In this document: positions 9,048-17,775 of the stretch, in pieces
Layout of the letters: the number at the start of each line of letters is the position of its first letter
Position numbering within the stretch: position 1 is the first letter of the stretch
Assembly (NCBI RefSeq): GCF_003664125.1
Contig: NZ_RCCP01000001.1
Coordinates: 744,001 to 808,000 of the forward strand
DNA: 64,000 nucleotides
DNA from: Planococcus citreus
Lineage (GTDB): Bacteria > Bacillota > Bacilli > Bacillales_A > Planococcaceae
Direction: 5' to 3'
Made by a program: the position numbers and the translations under genes
Notes under the pieces: generated by a model
Databases searched by the model: none
The model's input: only the letters and a program-made list of their open reading frames with translations
Told to the model about the DNA's origin: nothing

Positions 9048-9267
9048 ATAGACACGTCCTTCCTTTCAACGGCAAATTTATTCCGTCAAAAGCGATTTAA
9101 AACAAGCAAGGACTATTATACAACAAAAATCTCTGAAATGCTGCACTTCTAGTATCTTTCTTCCTATCCAGTTTAATATTCACATTACTCCAGCACTTCT
9201 ATTCTTCCACTTATTAAAAATTAAGCCAGGTTCTTGTCAATGAATTCCTCTCAACAAGCGATATTCT

Positions 9268-9276
9268 TGCTATACT
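9268..9276 (+). promoter_or_regulatory. Extended -10 promoter for the 9.3-kb gene
   Basis: TGCTATACT forms an extended -10 (TGn-TATACT) 45 bases before the ATG; no good -35 hexamer is seen. Confidence 0.45.
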
Positions 9277-9320
9277 TTAAATAGGCATTTATACATAGAC
9301 AGCAGGAAAGGATTCTCCCC

Positions 9321-10097
9321 ATGACCCAACCTAAACGCAAACGCCTGATTATCGGCATCATCCTCGTGGCACTTTCGCTTCCCTCCATCACGCCGATGCT
9401 CATGGAAATCGCATATAAGATTGAAATGGACACGCGCTACGACATCGACGAGTTGAACGCTGATTACGCCGGTGCTCCGGATGATGCCAATTACTACGGG
9501 AACATCATCCGCGCCTCGCACATCACAACCGGCGAGCCGTATTTTGATGGCTCGGACGAGCTCGTTCATCCCAGTGATATCCGCCTGACGGTCAACGGCG
9601 AAACTGTTGAGACACTCGAAGACTATCCAGTGCAATTGCTTTATTCCGAAGACATCGCAGTCGCTGGCCTCGACCGCTATACGCATTACCTTACATACTG
9701 GACTGTTGAAGACAAATTCACCGACGAGGATTTCTTCGCCATCGTCATTTGGCAAAATGGTTACGACACGAGACAGATTGATGAAGATGGCTGGATGGAA
9801 GGCTATGTCGACCTGGAACAACTCGAATACAAACTCATCAAAATCACCAAAGATGGCACCGTCTCGCAACAACTGTTCACCTTCGACAACAAATCCAAGC
9901 TGCAGACGCAATTGATCACCGAAAACTACAGCGGGCCGATCAATTATTACTTGCCGCCGGGTTATTATTACCCGTCGCTCTTGTACCCGCTGCTCTACCC
10001 GTGGATCACGACAATCGTCGGGCTGGGCTTGATTCTTTTCAACTTCCCGTATGGTGCAATAAAAAGACGCTACACGAAAACCAAGCAAACCACCTGA
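9321..10097 (+). CDS. Unknown bitopic membrane protein
   Basis: 258 residues, not recognised. There is a positively charged N-terminus (MTQPKRKR), a transmembrane helix at about residues 9-30, an acidic extracytoplasmic domain of about 185 residues with many Asp/Tyr, then a second transmembrane helix (about 222-243, YPWITTIVGLGLILFNFPYG) and a basic cytoplasmic tail (KRRYTKTK). The charge pattern predicts N-in/C-in topology with the middle domain outside. The start is supported by AGGAAAGGA eight bases before ATG. It is monocistronic, between an extended -10 promoter and a hairpin. No enzyme motif is visible. Confidence 0.7.
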   Translation: MTQPKRKRLIIGIILVALSLPSITPMLMEIAYKIEMDTRYDIDELNADYAGAPDDANYYGNIIRASHITTGEPYFDGSDELVHPSDIRLTVNGETVETLEDYPVQLLYSEDIAVAGLDRYTHYLTYWTVEDKFTDEDFFAIVIWQNGYDTRQIDEDGWMEGYVDLEQLEYKLIKITKDGTVSQQLFTFDNKSKLQTQLITENYSGPINYYLPPGYYYPSLLYPLLYPWITTIVGLGLILFNFPYGAIKRRYTKTKQTT

Positions 10098-10111
10098 CAT
10101 CCATAGCTCTC

Positions 10112-10154
10112 ACACTCTAAGCAGCGGTCTCCAAAGGATCGCTGCTTAGAGTGT
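10112..10154 (+). terminator. Hairpin after the 9.3-kb gene
   Basis: 15-bp perfect arms ACACTCTAAGCAGCG / CGCTGCTTAGAGTGT. There is no clear U-tract. The inner part AAGCAGCGGTCTCC is shared with the minus-strand terminator at 10377-10408. Confidence 0.6.
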
Positions 10155-10234
10155 TGAATAAGTTCGTAATCTACTATAGGTCAAAAAACCTTAGCTTTTC
10201 GATATATTAATCAACGACCTATCTTAGTATTTGG

Positions 10235-10335
10235 AGAAGTGTTTGCTCGACTCCTGTGGGACTAGCGGGTTTGAGAGACCCCGCAGGAACGAAGTGACGA
10301 GGAGGCTCGATTCCCGCCCCACGGAAAGCGAGCAA
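10235..10335. repeat. Bacillales-type structured intergenic repeat
   Basis: A GC-rich element in AT-rich surroundings: GCTCGACTCCTGTGGGA, then GAGAGACCCCGCAGGAACG, then GACGAGGAGGCTCG, closing with CCACGGAAAGCGAGC. The outer GCTCG/CGAGC and inner CTCCTG/GAGGAG-type segments pair to a branched structure. I recognise this layout from a roughly 100-base repeat found in many copies in Bacillus and Planococcaceae genomes. Its function is unknown. Confidence 0.75.
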
Positions 10336-10376
10336 TAAGCTTCGGAAAATACAGCGTCTTATCTTTCTCGAAAAAC

Positions 10377-10408
10377 AAGCAGCGATTCCCACTCGGAGAC
10401 CGCTGCTT
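10377..10408 (-). terminator. Terminator of the GtrB-like gene
   Basis: Minus strand: AAGCAGCG, a 16-base loop, CGCTGCTT, then GTTTTT, 25 bases after the stop codon of the glycosyltransferase gene. Confidence 0.75.
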
Positions 10409-10432
10409 TTCATGTATTGTACTCTATGGACT

Positions 10433-11410
10433 TCACCCGTCTCTGCGCCGCTCATTTTTTCTGAGCGCGATAGGCGAATAATACTCGTTGATCAAATAAG
10501 CTGGGCGTTTCTTCGTTTCATTGAACACTTTCCCCAAATACTCACCGATGATCCCAAGCGAAATCAATTGAATTCCGCCGAGGAACAGGATGACCGTCAT
10601 CAATGACGGGTACCCGGGCACCGAGCCGCCAAAGACCAAGGTGCGGACGAAAATGAATAACATGAACAATAAGGCGAAAATCGAGATGACGATCCCGAAG
10701 AACGACGAAATCCGCAGCGGTGCCACCGTCGAAGACGTCAGGCCATCTACGGCCAAATTGAACAGCTTCTTGTAATTCCATTTCGTGGTGCCGGCTGCCC
10801 TCGGCTCACGGTCGAACAGCAATTCCTTTTTGTTGAAGCCGATCCAACTGAACATGCCTTTCGTATAGCGCTCGGATTCGCGCATCTGCTTTAACGCTTC
10901 GATGCATTTGCGGTCCAATAAGCGAAAATCGCCGGTGTTGTTCTGGATCGGGATGCTCGAGACTTTCTGCAGAATCTTGTAATAGGAATTGGAAGACCAT
11001 TTCTTGAACCAAGTCTCCCCCGCACGCGTATTGCGTTTGGCAAATACGTCATCATAGCCTTTTTCCCAGTAGCGGATCATTCGCGGAATGAGCTCAGGGG
11101 GATCCTGCAAATCGGCATCGAGGATGATGACGGCGTCTCCGTTGATATGATCGAACCCCGCGAGCATCGCCACTTCCTTGCCGAAATTTCGCGATAAATT
11201 CACATAGGAGATTTCAGAATGGACTTTGGCCATTTTCCTCAACATCTCCAATGTCCGGTCGGTACTGCCGTCATTGACGAACAGGAACTCGAAACTATAG
11301 TTCGGCAGTTTCCCCGTTACACCCTTCAGGCGCTGCAAAAGAGGCGTCAGTACTTCTTCTTCATTATAGGCAGGTATAAGAATCGTAATTAATTTTTTAA
11401 TCGTTTCCAC
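10433..11410 (-). CDS. GtrB/CsbB-like polyprenyl-phosphate glycosyltransferase (GT2)
   Basis: About 325 residues from a GTG at 11410; an upstream ATG exists at 11443, and the ribosome binding site does not decide between them. The GT-A fold begins ITILIPAYNEEEVLTPLL and has the metal/nucleotide motif DADLQDPPELI and an ERYTKGMFSW acceptor-side motif, followed by two C-terminal transmembrane helices. This is the layout of DPM1-like/GtrB/CsbB/YkoT enzymes, which load a sugar from a nucleotide donor onto undecaprenyl phosphate on the cytoplasmic face. It is divergent from the GtrII-like gene at 11666. The pair would supply and use a lipid-linked sugar to decorate a surface polymer such as teichoic acid. 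No small GtrA-type flippase is visible nearby. Confidence 0.85.
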   Translation of the reverse strand: METIKKLITILIPAYNEEEVLTPLLQRLKGVTGKLPNYSFEFLFVNDGSTDRTLEMLRKMAKVHSEISYVNLSRNFGKEVAMLAGFDHINGDAVIILDADLQDPPELIPRMIRYWEKGYDDVFAKRNTRAGETWFKKWSSNSYYKILQKVSSIPIQNNTGDFRLLDRKCIEALKQMRESERYTKGMFSWIGFNKKELLFDREPRAAGTTKWNYKKLFNLAVDGLTSSTVAPLRISSFFGIVISIFALLFMLFIFVRTLVFGGSVPGYPSLMTVILFLGGIQLISLGIIGEYLGKVFNETKKRPAYLINEYYSPIALRKNERRRDG

Positions 11411-11665
11411 CCACTTCTTATTATTGGAGTCATATATTATCATAATAGCAATAATTTTGAAACAAGTCGATGAGTCAATCCTACAATTCGGACTCAATTT
11501 GGAAAATATTACGAGCTTTACAGATTCCTACTACCTAATATATGGTATAATTCTCAATGTTTCAATCAATTAAAATACCAGTGCTTGATTCCAGCAGCTG
11601 CAAGGGAGATTTTAACTGCTCATCCCCCTGCCTGTCTTCATCATTGCCGAAAAAAGGAGATTTCC

Positions 11666-13201
11666 ATGCCAGAACAAGTATTGCTACGCCTTAAAAACGC
11701 GATCAAGCCGCAATGGAAAACTGCGTTCTTCGCTGCGCTTATCATAGGTTTCCTCACTCATCTCTTCATGTTTACGAATGCCATCCCAAACCACGACAGC
11801 TTGTTGAATATCCATATGTCGCAAAAAAAGTTCTCGCTCGGGCGCTTTTTCCTGTCGCCGTTTAGCGGCATCAGTTCCTATTTCGACTTGCCGTGGGTCA
11901 ACGGGGCTTTATCCATTTTCTATCTCGCGTTGACCTCAGCCGCCTTGACGGAATTATTCGGCTTGCGCAAAAAACTGTCGATCATTTTAACTGCCGGATT
12001 GCTCGTGACTTTCCCGACGGTAACGTCCACCTTTTCTTATATGTTCACGGCCGACGCCTATATGCTCGGTTTCTTCACAACCGTCCTTTCGCTGGTGATC
12101 ACCAAGAAATACACTTACGGTTTTCTGCCGGGGGCAGTGCTGTTTTTCGTGAGCGTCGGGGTCTACCAAGCCAATTTGCCTCTCGCCCTCACGCTGATCA
12201 CGGTGGTGTTGCTCAATGAAATTCTCACGCAGCAGTCAAGTTTACGGAAAACCCTCACGTACGCTTTGCGCTTTTTGATGACGACGGGAATCGGCATGGC
12301 GCTGTATGGCATCACTTTTACGCTCTACACCAATTTCTTTGCCGGCAAGATCTCCAATTATCAAGGCTTGAACGAAATCGGCGATACGTCGATCACCATA
12401 TCCGAACGCTTCACGTTAATCAAAGAATCGTTCCAGGAATTTTTCTTCCGCGGCTATATCACGGAGATGCCGGTCAACCTTTTTGAAATGTTGAATGTTG
12501 CCACCTTCACCCTGATCATACTCGGCTTCGTCTGGTTTGCCGTGCACCATAAAATTTACCGCCACGGCTGGCTGCTCGGCATAGCGATTGTGTTATTGCT
12601 GAGCTTGCCGATATCGGCTTATAGTTTGTACTTCGTGTCGTCTGATGTCAGTTACCACATGCTGATGGTCATGACATTGGTCAGCTTCTATTATGTGCCA
12701 ATTGTCTTTTATGATAATTACACACCTGTCAAATTCACCACACCGGTCTTGTCCTGGAGCACCTTGTTGGTCTCTGCTTTGATCGTCTTCAACTTTGCGA
12801 TCATCGCCAACATTTCCTATTTTAATATGAACTTGAAATACGAGCGTTCCTACGCCTTCATGAACCGTGTCGTGGACCGCATCGAACAGACAGAAGGCGT
12901 AGAAGAAGCCACCAAACTGGCGGTGCTCGGTCGGATCTCGATGGAAAGCAGCGTCAGCTCCGTAGAAGTGCCGCAGAATGTACCGAAAATGACGGGCATG
13001 TTGGGTGATCGTTTCTTGGCTCACCCGCCTCATTATAAGCGCATGATGAAAAACTATTTCGGCTATTCCTATGGCTTGTCCAGTGCGGAAGAGCGAGAAG
13101 AAATTAAGGAAAGCGACTTATACAAAGAAATGGAGCCATGGCCCGCAGCCAGCGCTGTCCAACGAGTCGGTGATACCATCATCATCAAATTGGATGACTA
13201 A
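11666..13201 (+). CDS. GtrII-like polytopic glucosyltransferase
   Basis: 511 residues from ATG 11666, chosen because AAAAAGGAGA lies six bases upstream; a longer frame opens at 11585. The protein is almost entirely membrane-embedded (about 10-12 helices). It has an early extracytoplasmic loop with a conserved acidic pair context (AIPNHDSLLN, residues about 37-46), a later SYMFTADAYMLG and a GVYQANLPLALT segment that are typical of the glucosyl transferase GtrII family. Members transfer a sugar from undecaprenyl phosphate to a polymer outside the membrane. The C-terminal 70 residues form an extracytoplasmic tail. It is divergent from the GtrB-like gene, its likely donor-making partner. The sugar and acceptor cannot be read from sequence. 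Confidence 0.8.
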   Translation: MPEQVLLRLKNAIKPQWKTAFFAALIIGFLTHLFMFTNAIPNHDSLLNIHMSQKKFSLGRFFLSPFSGISSYFDLPWVNGALSIFYLALTSAALTELFGLRKKLSIILTAGLLVTFPTVTSTFSYMFTADAYMLGFFTTVLSLVITKKYTYGFLPGAVLFFVSVGVYQANLPLALTLITVVLLNEILTQQSSLRKTLTYALRFLMTTGIGMALYGITFTLYTNFFAGKISNYQGLNEIGDTSITISERFTLIKESFQEFFFRGYITEMPVNLFEMLNVATFTLIILGFVWFAVHHKIYRHGWLLGIAIVLLLSLPISAYSLYFVSSDVSYHMLMVMTLVSFYYVPIVFYDNYTPVKFTTPVLSWSTLLVSALIVFNFAIIANISYFNMNLKYERSYAFMNRVVDRIEQTEGVEEATKLAVLGRISMESSVSSVEVPQNVPKMTGMLGDRFLAHPPHYKRMMKNYFGYSYGLSSAEEREEIKESDLYKEMEPWPAASAVQRVGDTIIIKLDD

Positions 13202-13203
13202 AA

Positions 13204-13246
13204 AAACCGCCTGCCCAAGAATTCACGATGCTTGGACAGGCGGTTT
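13204..13246 (+). terminator. Terminator after the GtrII-like gene
   Basis: AAACCGCCTGCCCAAG pairs with CTTGGACAGGCGGTTT (one mismatch) three bases after the stop codon. T-rich flanks on both sides make it probably bidirectional. Confidence 0.8.
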
Positions 13247-13329
13247 ACTTATGGCAATGAAATGTATTTACCCAGCCGATCAATCGGCAAGCACTTCGCG
13301 AACCCTGCAGGTATGAACAGCTTTTTAAC

Positions 13330-14211
13330 TCAGTCTACACGATACTTCGCTTGCTCCAACTTTTTCTCAAACAACGCCAGCAATTGATCTCTCAATTCCG
13401 GCCGCTGCAAGGCGAATTCAATGGTGGTTTCGATAAACCCGTATTTCTCTCCCACATCAAAGCGCTTGCCTTCGAATTCATACGCATAGACCGGTTGCCG
13501 CTCATTCAACTGCTGAATGGCATCCGTCAATTGGATCTCCCCTCCAGCGCCGAGCTCATGCTTTTCAAGAAACTGAAAAATCTCTGGCGTCAAAATGTAG
13601 CGGCCCATGATGGCGTAGTTAGAAGGGGCGGTCCCCGCTGCCGGTTTCTCGATAAATTTATTCACCGCGATCAATTTATCATCAACCGAAATGGGATCGA
13701 TGATGCCGTAGCGATGGGTTTGGTCTTCCGGTACTTGCTGCACGCCAATGATGCTGTTTTGGGTCAATTCGTACTGGTTCATTAACTGCGCCAAACAAGG
13801 TTCCGGGTTTTCGACAATATCATCCCCGAGCAACACAGCGAACGGCTCATCACCGATGAATTTACGTGCTGACCAGATCGCATGGCCCAAGCCAAGCGGC
13901 TGCTTTTGACGAATAAAATGGATCTCGACATTCGACGTTTGCAACACGGAATCCAGCATATCCATCTTCCCTTTTTTCAACAAGGTATCTTCCAATTCAA
14001 AGGCATGGTCGAAATGGTCTTCAATGGAACGCTTATGTTTCCCAGTCACAATGATGATGTCTTCTATACCGGAAGCAATCGCTTCTTCAACGATGTATTG
14101 AATCGTCGGCTTATCCACAATCGGCAGCATTTCTTTCGGCATCGCTTTTGTGGCCGGCAAGAAACGCGTCCCAAGACCCGCCGCAGGTATAATCGCCTTT
14201 TTGACTCTCAT
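13330..14211 (-). CDS. galU: UTP-glucose-1-phosphate uridylyltransferase
   Basis: 293 residues from ATG 14211 (AGGTG upstream), matching the length of GtaB/GalU; the in-frame extension to 14265 lacks a ribosome site. The nucleotidyltransferase signature [20 protein letters not shown] sits near the N-terminus, followed by [13 protein letters not shown] and [12 protein letters not shown]. It makes UDP-glucose from UTP and glucose-1-phosphate for wall teichoic acid or glycolipid glucosylation and, through galE, for galactose-containing exopolysaccharide. It has an extended -10 promoter upstream and sits among other envelope-glycan genes. I am very sure of the assignment; the gene name could equally be gtaB. 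Confidence 0.95.
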   Translation of the reverse strand: MRVKKAIIPAAGLGTRFLPATKAMPKEMLPIVDKPTIQYIVEEAIASGIEDIIIVTGKHKRSIEDHFDHAFELEDTLLKKGKMDMLDSVLQTSNVEIHFIRQKQPLGLGHAIWSARKFIGDEPFAVLLGDDIVENPEPCLAQLMNQYELTQNSIIGVQQVPEDQTHRYGIIDPISVDDKLIAVNKFIEKPAAGTAPSNYAIMGRYILTPEIFQFLEKHELGAGGEIQLTDAIQQLNERQPVYAYEFEGKRFDVGEKYGFIETTIEFALQRPELRDQLLALFEKKLEQAKYRVD

Positions 14212-14271
14212 GAATGCACCTACTTTTCCATTTAATAAAATCCGATTTTCTTTTTTCTTATACACAAGAAA

Positions 14272-14280
14272 ATTATACCA
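14272..14280 (-). promoter_or_regulatory. Extended -10 promoter of galU
   Basis: Minus strand TGGTATAAT, a perfect extended -10, about 60 bases before the galU ATG. The -35 region is weak. Confidence 0.55.
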
Positions 14281-14522
14281 TTTTTTAAAATTTAGACCAG
14301 GATCACAAATCCATTTGGAGTATCTACATAATAAAGCCGTGATTAAGGCGCTACTCGATGCAGTAGGTTTTAGCCATTCACTCCTCCGATTCCTTTCGCT
14401 GGCAAAGAATGTCCTGTGGTACTCTTATGAATAAACAGCAGAATGCCAGATCGCTGGTACATCATCGTCCTGAAATGAAATTAAACACTTACAATCCGCA
14501 TCCACGGGGAAAGGACCATACC

Positions 14523-14996
14523 ATGAAAGCCAAATACATCCCGGCCCTCCTGTGGGCATTATGCATCCTGGTCGCCACCAATAATTACAATTTCATGGCG
14601 CTGTTCGCAAGCGACATCGACTTCAACATCCGGCTGTTCCCGAACCTGTCCGATTTGTTCATCACCAGCGACATCCACCTCGACTCTAAGCTCTACGTGT
14701 TCCAGAAAACCGGCCACGCCTTGTCGTTCGGCATCCTTTACCTATTAGTGAATCAAGCCATCAAAGACCACCGCGTCGCCATCGTCCTGTGCAGCTTGTT
14801 CGCCTTGTTCACTGAGTTTCTTCAACTGTTCTTCGAGCGCAGCGGCAGGCTGGTCGATGTCCTCATCGACATCGCCGGCGTATACGCCGCCTACCGCTTG
14901 GGCGTGTATGTTCAAGCACATGGCGGCATCGTACCCGCTTTCTTCTCCGCCATGCAGAAACTATCCAGCATGCTGAAAGACGAAAAACAGCGTTGA
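14523..14996 (+). CDS. VanZ-like family membrane protein
   Basis: 157 residues from ATG 14523, with GGGGAAAGGA upstream. The protein has four or five hydrophobic segments and the typical VanZ signatures FQKTGHALSFGILYLL (histidine after helix 1) and FALFTEFLQLFFERSGRLVD followed by DIAGV. VanZ proteins are small integral membrane proteins; the founding member gives low-level teicoplanin resistance by an unknown route, and most chromosomal copies are uncharacterised. It is monocistronic with a strong terminator directly downstream. No glycopeptide-resistance genes are near, so a general envelope role is more likely. Confidence 0.85.
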   Translation: MKAKYIPALLWALCILVATNNYNFMALFASDIDFNIRLFPNLSDLFITSDIHLDSKLYVFQKTGHALSFGILYLLVNQAIKDHRVAIVLCSLFALFTEFLQLFFERSGRLVDVLIDIAGVYAAYRLGVYVQAHGGIVPAFFSAMQKLSSMLKDEKQR

Positions 14997-15005
14997 ATCC
15001 AGATG

Positions 15006-15045
15006 AAAAGCCGGACTCCCTGATAAATGGAATCCCGGCTTTTTT
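15006..15045 (+). terminator. Terminator after the VanZ-like gene
   Basis: AAAAGCCGG and ACTCC pair with GGAATCCCGGCTTTT, followed by a T-run, ten bases after the stop. Confidence 0.85.
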
Positions 15046-15207
15046 CAATTAAACAACGCGAATTTCCACAGTCATTTCTTTTCCAATTACAGGATTTAAC
15101 GATGGGAAATGGCGAGCAATGGGCATATGATAAAAGCAAATAACTAGCTCTCTCCTCCACCAACTCGATTTCTATACATATAAGCCAGACTACGAGGAGG
15201 AGTTAAA

Positions 15208-15876
15208 ATGATTCGCCCATCCTTGACCGAGCCTTTGAAATTGAAAGAGCTGAGGAAAAAGGGATTGATGCTGCTCAGTGCGTTTTTCGCCGCCGCCAGC
15301 CAAAATGTAACGGTCGACACGGAAGAATCACCCGAACAGATGAGAGACCCTTGTGAAACGGCCATATACTCGGTCATCAATATGGAGTTCTACGGCCCTG
15401 ACGAGGAACTCGTCCGAATCGATCAAAAAGTCGAAGACCAAAATCAGCAAGAATTGGCTGCCGGCGCTTACAGCAGTTACGGAGAACATCCCGGCTATCT
15501 ATGGGGAGACCCTGAACTGGATGAGTATTATGTGCATGCGGCTGAAGTGTACAAACCGTATTTAACCGACACCGCAATCGAAAATTATGTCCAAACGGAA
15601 TGGCCAAACGCCTTGAGATTGCACCGCGCCAATATCGACTACGAGATCTTTCCAAAGCATTTGACGCTGGATAAAGCACAAATCGATGGAAACGCCGCTG
15701 GCATCAGCGCTTATGAATTCTTCGTCTACTTGGAATACGTCACCGCACCCGATCCTCCCAAGCACTTCGATTTCATCGGTGTGGCCGTCTGTACGCCAGA
15801 AGGCAAGATCACTCATCTATCCATCTACGATACGGACCAGTTATATGAACAGCTGGACGAAGATGCGAAAAATTAA
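15208..15876 (+). CDS. Unknown protein, DUF-type
   Basis: 222 residues, not recognised. The start has an excellent site (CGAGGAGGAG before TTAAAATG). The N-terminus (residues 1-34) is basic, with a short moderately hydrophobic stretch GLMLLSAFFAAASQ that could be a weak signal anchor. The rest is acidic and aromatic, with recurring short Tyr-rich segments (EYYVHAAEVYKPY, AYEFFVYLEYV). The C-terminus reads GVAVCTPEGKITHLSIYD, reminiscent of a beta-sheet NTF2-like or lipocalin-like fold. It is monocistronic with its own terminator. The function is unknown. Confidence 0.65.
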   Translation: MIRPSLTEPLKLKELRKKGLMLLSAFFAAASQNVTVDTEESPEQMRDPCETAIYSVINMEFYGPDEELVRIDQKVEDQNQQELAAGAYSSYGEHPGYLWGDPELDEYYVHAAEVYKPYLTDTAIENYVQTEWPNALRLHRANIDYEIFPKHLTLDKAQIDGNAAGISAYEFFVYLEYVTAPDPPKHFDFIGVAVCTPEGKITHLSIYDTDQLYEQLDEDAKN

Positions 15877-15884
15877 TCCCATGT

Positions 15885-15926
15885 AAAAAAGCCGGAAACC
15901 TCGAAAGCGAGAGTTCCGGCTTTTTT
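15885..15926 (+). terminator. Terminator
   Basis: AAAAAAGCCGGAA pairs with TTCCGGCTTTTTT around a short loop; a symmetric bidirectional terminator. Confidence 0.9.
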
Positions 15927-16080
15927 CTTCCAAATCCAACAAAATCCAGTGTACTATAAAATATTGGGCCACCGGTAATAAAATATCATAAATCTTTTAA
16001 AAATAGTAAATAAACGATGTAATAATTTATAATAAATAGTATAATTGATTCAACAAAATAAACTCAAGGAGGCTCCTCAA

Positions 16081-16293
16081 GTGGATAAATCAAGAGATCT
16101 TTTCATCAAAATCAGTAATGGCGGAAGAGAATTAACCGATGACGAAGCTGAACTAATTCTCGAGTTGCTATCAGTCGTTAAACTAGATGAACAAGGAAAT
16201 TTCATGCTAGATGAAAAACGGCATGAAAAACATCGCAGAGGAATTGTAGCTCCACCTCCAGATTCTTGCCTGTCTTGTGGCCGGCCCTTTTAA
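16081..16293 (+). CDS. Unknown 70-residue protein with C-terminal CLSCG motif
   Basis: GTG at 16081 is chosen because CAAGGAGGC lies about ten bases upstream; the longer reading from 16045 has no such site. The product is charged and soluble (KSRDLFIKISNGGRELTDDE, then a helical LILELLSVVKLDE) and ends APPPDSCLSCGRPF. The CxxC close to the C-terminus could be half a zinc site or a redox pair. It overlaps the next gene by 17 bases. The locus is AT-rich compared with its neighbours, which suggests an accessory cassette. I cannot assign a function. Confidence 0.6.
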   Translation: MDKSRDLFIKISNGGRELTDDEAELILELLSVVKLDEQGNFMLDEKRHEKHRRGIVAPPPDSCLSCGRPF

Positions 16294-17053
16294 AACTGAG
16301 AATCAAATAGGGATTTTCAGCCGTATAACTGAAAATCCAAACGAAGAGTTTGATCTCTATTTCGAGAGATCCCCCGGTAAAGACCCGCTAGAAATGAGTT
16401 TAATAGACGAGGAATTGTTTAAAAGCATTGAGTATACAGTCACTATCGTAAAAAGTCTAAAGCATACAAAGAAAGAAACGAAAAGAGTCTACTTCAATAA
16501 GCTATTATCTTTAGCTAGAGTAGGTTTTTTAGGTGTATCTCCACAGCCTAAACTAGCCCAAACATCACTCGATTTAGTGAAGCAGGAAATTTTACTGATA
16601 GAAGGACACAGAATTAAAAATCGCTACATGAAGTTATTAGGAATCGGCGCTCTTGTTTCAATTGTAGCTTGTTGGATCGTGTATGGTGTATTCTCATCAA
16701 TCACCAATATCACGCCATTAATCGGATATTTTTCCGTATGGACAGGTTCGATGGTAGGGCTATGGATATCTTTTGGGGCGAGAAAACTAACCTTTCAGTT
16801 AGATGATTTAAGCGTCCTTGAAAAGGACAACATGAATATCTATATTCGACTGCCTTATATCGGTCTCTGTGCCATAATTTTCTTCTTATTATTGAATAGT
16901 GAGATTTTTAGCTTTGAAATTGGTGAAACATCTTTTGAAGCTATCACAGGGAGAACTGAATTCCAACTCTTAATCGGCGTTATTGCAGGTCTTTTTGAAA
17001 GCAAACTTGGCTCTAGCATCTATGAAAAAATTCAAGGACTGACAATTAAATAG
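16277..17053 (+). CDS. Unknown four-helix membrane protein
   Basis: 258 residues from GTG 16277 inside the preceding gene, so translation is probably coupled. A cytoplasmic N-terminal region of about 115 residues (helical, basic: KSLKHTKKETKRVYF) is followed by two adjacent membrane segments (about 119-137 and 143-165). A loop and two more segments follow (about 193-213 and 228-248), and the protein ends shortly after. I do not recognise the family. The arrangement of a small soluble protein overlapping a membrane protein, each of low GC, resembles effector/regulator pairs of defence or signalling cassettes, but no catalytic motif supports that. A terminator follows directly. Confidence 0.6.
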   Translation: MAGPFKTENQIGIFSRITENPNEEFDLYFERSPGKDPLEMSLIDEELFKSIEYTVTIVKSLKHTKKETKRVYFNKLLSLARVGFLGVSPQPKLAQTSLDLVKQEILLIEGHRIKNRYMKLLGIGALVSIVACWIVYGVFSSITNITPLIGYFSVWTGSMVGLWISFGARKLTFQLDDLSVLEKDNMNIYIRLPYIGLCAIIFFLLLNSEIFSFEIGETSFEAITGRTEFQLLIGVIAGLFESKLGSSIYEKIQGLTIK

Positions 17054-17070
17054 CCCTAAGTAAGAAGATG

Positions 17071-17113
17071 AAAAAGCTGGAACTTCCATTGTGTTAAGAG
17101 TTCCAGCTTTTTT
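17071..17113. terminator. Bidirectional terminator between converging genes
   Basis: AAAAAGCTGGAACT pairs with AGTTCCAGCTTTTT. It ends against the stop codon of the minus-strand HAD gene and can serve both sides. Confidence 0.85.
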
Positions 17114-17731
17114 TCAATCGAATAATTCCAACAATCCATCGAATCGCTTGATCACATAATCAAACTCATCCACTTCCCCAAATCCATACGCCGCATACAC
17201 AAAAGGAATCCCGGCCTTTTTCGCAGCCTCATGGTCACCTTTCGTATCGCCGACATACACCGCACAATCCACATTGTTTCGCTCCATGACCAACTGGATG
17301 TTCTCGCCTTTCGACAAGCCCGTTCTTCCCGGATTCTCGAAATCGATGAAATGCTTGTCCAGTGCGTGGTATTGATAGAAGCTTTCGATATAGCCGTCTT
17401 GGCAATTGCTGACGATGTACAAATTGTATTTCTGTGACAGCCGCTCCAACACATGCTCGACGCCGTCATACAACTGCCCGCCTTGTTCTCTTAAATACAC
17501 GCATTCCAGTTCCGAGGACTCTTCCGTCAGTTTTTCGCATTGCTCTTTCGAAAGATGTGGAAACAACCTCTCCCCGACTTGATCCGCTTGCATCCCCATG
17601 ATGCCACGCAAATCGTCTTTCGAGAGCTTCTCCTCTACACCGTTGTCCGCCAATACCTTATTCCACACCGCTACCGATACCTCGAGCGGATTCCAAAGCG
17701 TCCCGTCCAAATCAAAAATGATGCTGTCCAT
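17114..17731 (-). CDS. HAD-superfamily hydrolase, phosphatase-like
   Basis: 205 residues from ATG 17731 (GGAGAGGGAG upstream). The HAD motifs are in order: motif I DLDGT at residues 7-11 (FDLDGTLW), motif II in YIVSNCQDGY, a lysine in GLSKGENI, and motif III/IV VGDTKGDHEAAKKAG. The helical cap between motif I and II is of the phosphoglycolate-phosphatase/beta-phosphoglucomutase type. It probably removes phosphate from a small metabolite; the substrate cannot be predicted. It is a single-gene unit flanked by dispersed-repeat copy A upstream. Confidence 0.85.
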   Translation of the reverse strand: MDSIIFDLDGTLWNPLEVSVAVWNKVLADNGVEEKLSKDDLRGIMGMQADQVGERLFPHLSKEQCEKLTEESSELECVYLREQGGQLYDGVEHVLERLSQKYNLYIVSNCQDGYIESFYQYHALDKHFIDFENPGRTGLSKGENIQLVMERNNVDCAVYVGDTKGDHEAAKKAGIPFVYAAYGFGEVDEFDYVIKRFDGLLELFD

Positions 17732-17775
17732 CCGTATGACTCCCTCTCCACTGCGTTTTCTCCATTCTACCGCAT

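Noticed and set aside
9270-10100. Long minus-strand frame of 276 codons opposite the gene at 9321
   Set aside because: It is an antisense shadow: no ribosome binding site, Arg/Val/Asp-rich composition typical of reverse reading, and the plus-strand gene has RBS, promoter and terminator.
12593-13033. 146-codon minus-strand frame within the GtrII-like gene
   Set aside because: His/Gln/Asp-rich antisense reading of a membrane protein; no start signals.
14523-14996. VanZ-like gene as a glycopeptide-resistance determinant
   Set aside because: No vanHAX or related genes nearby; VanZ-domain proteins are common in chromosomes without resistance.
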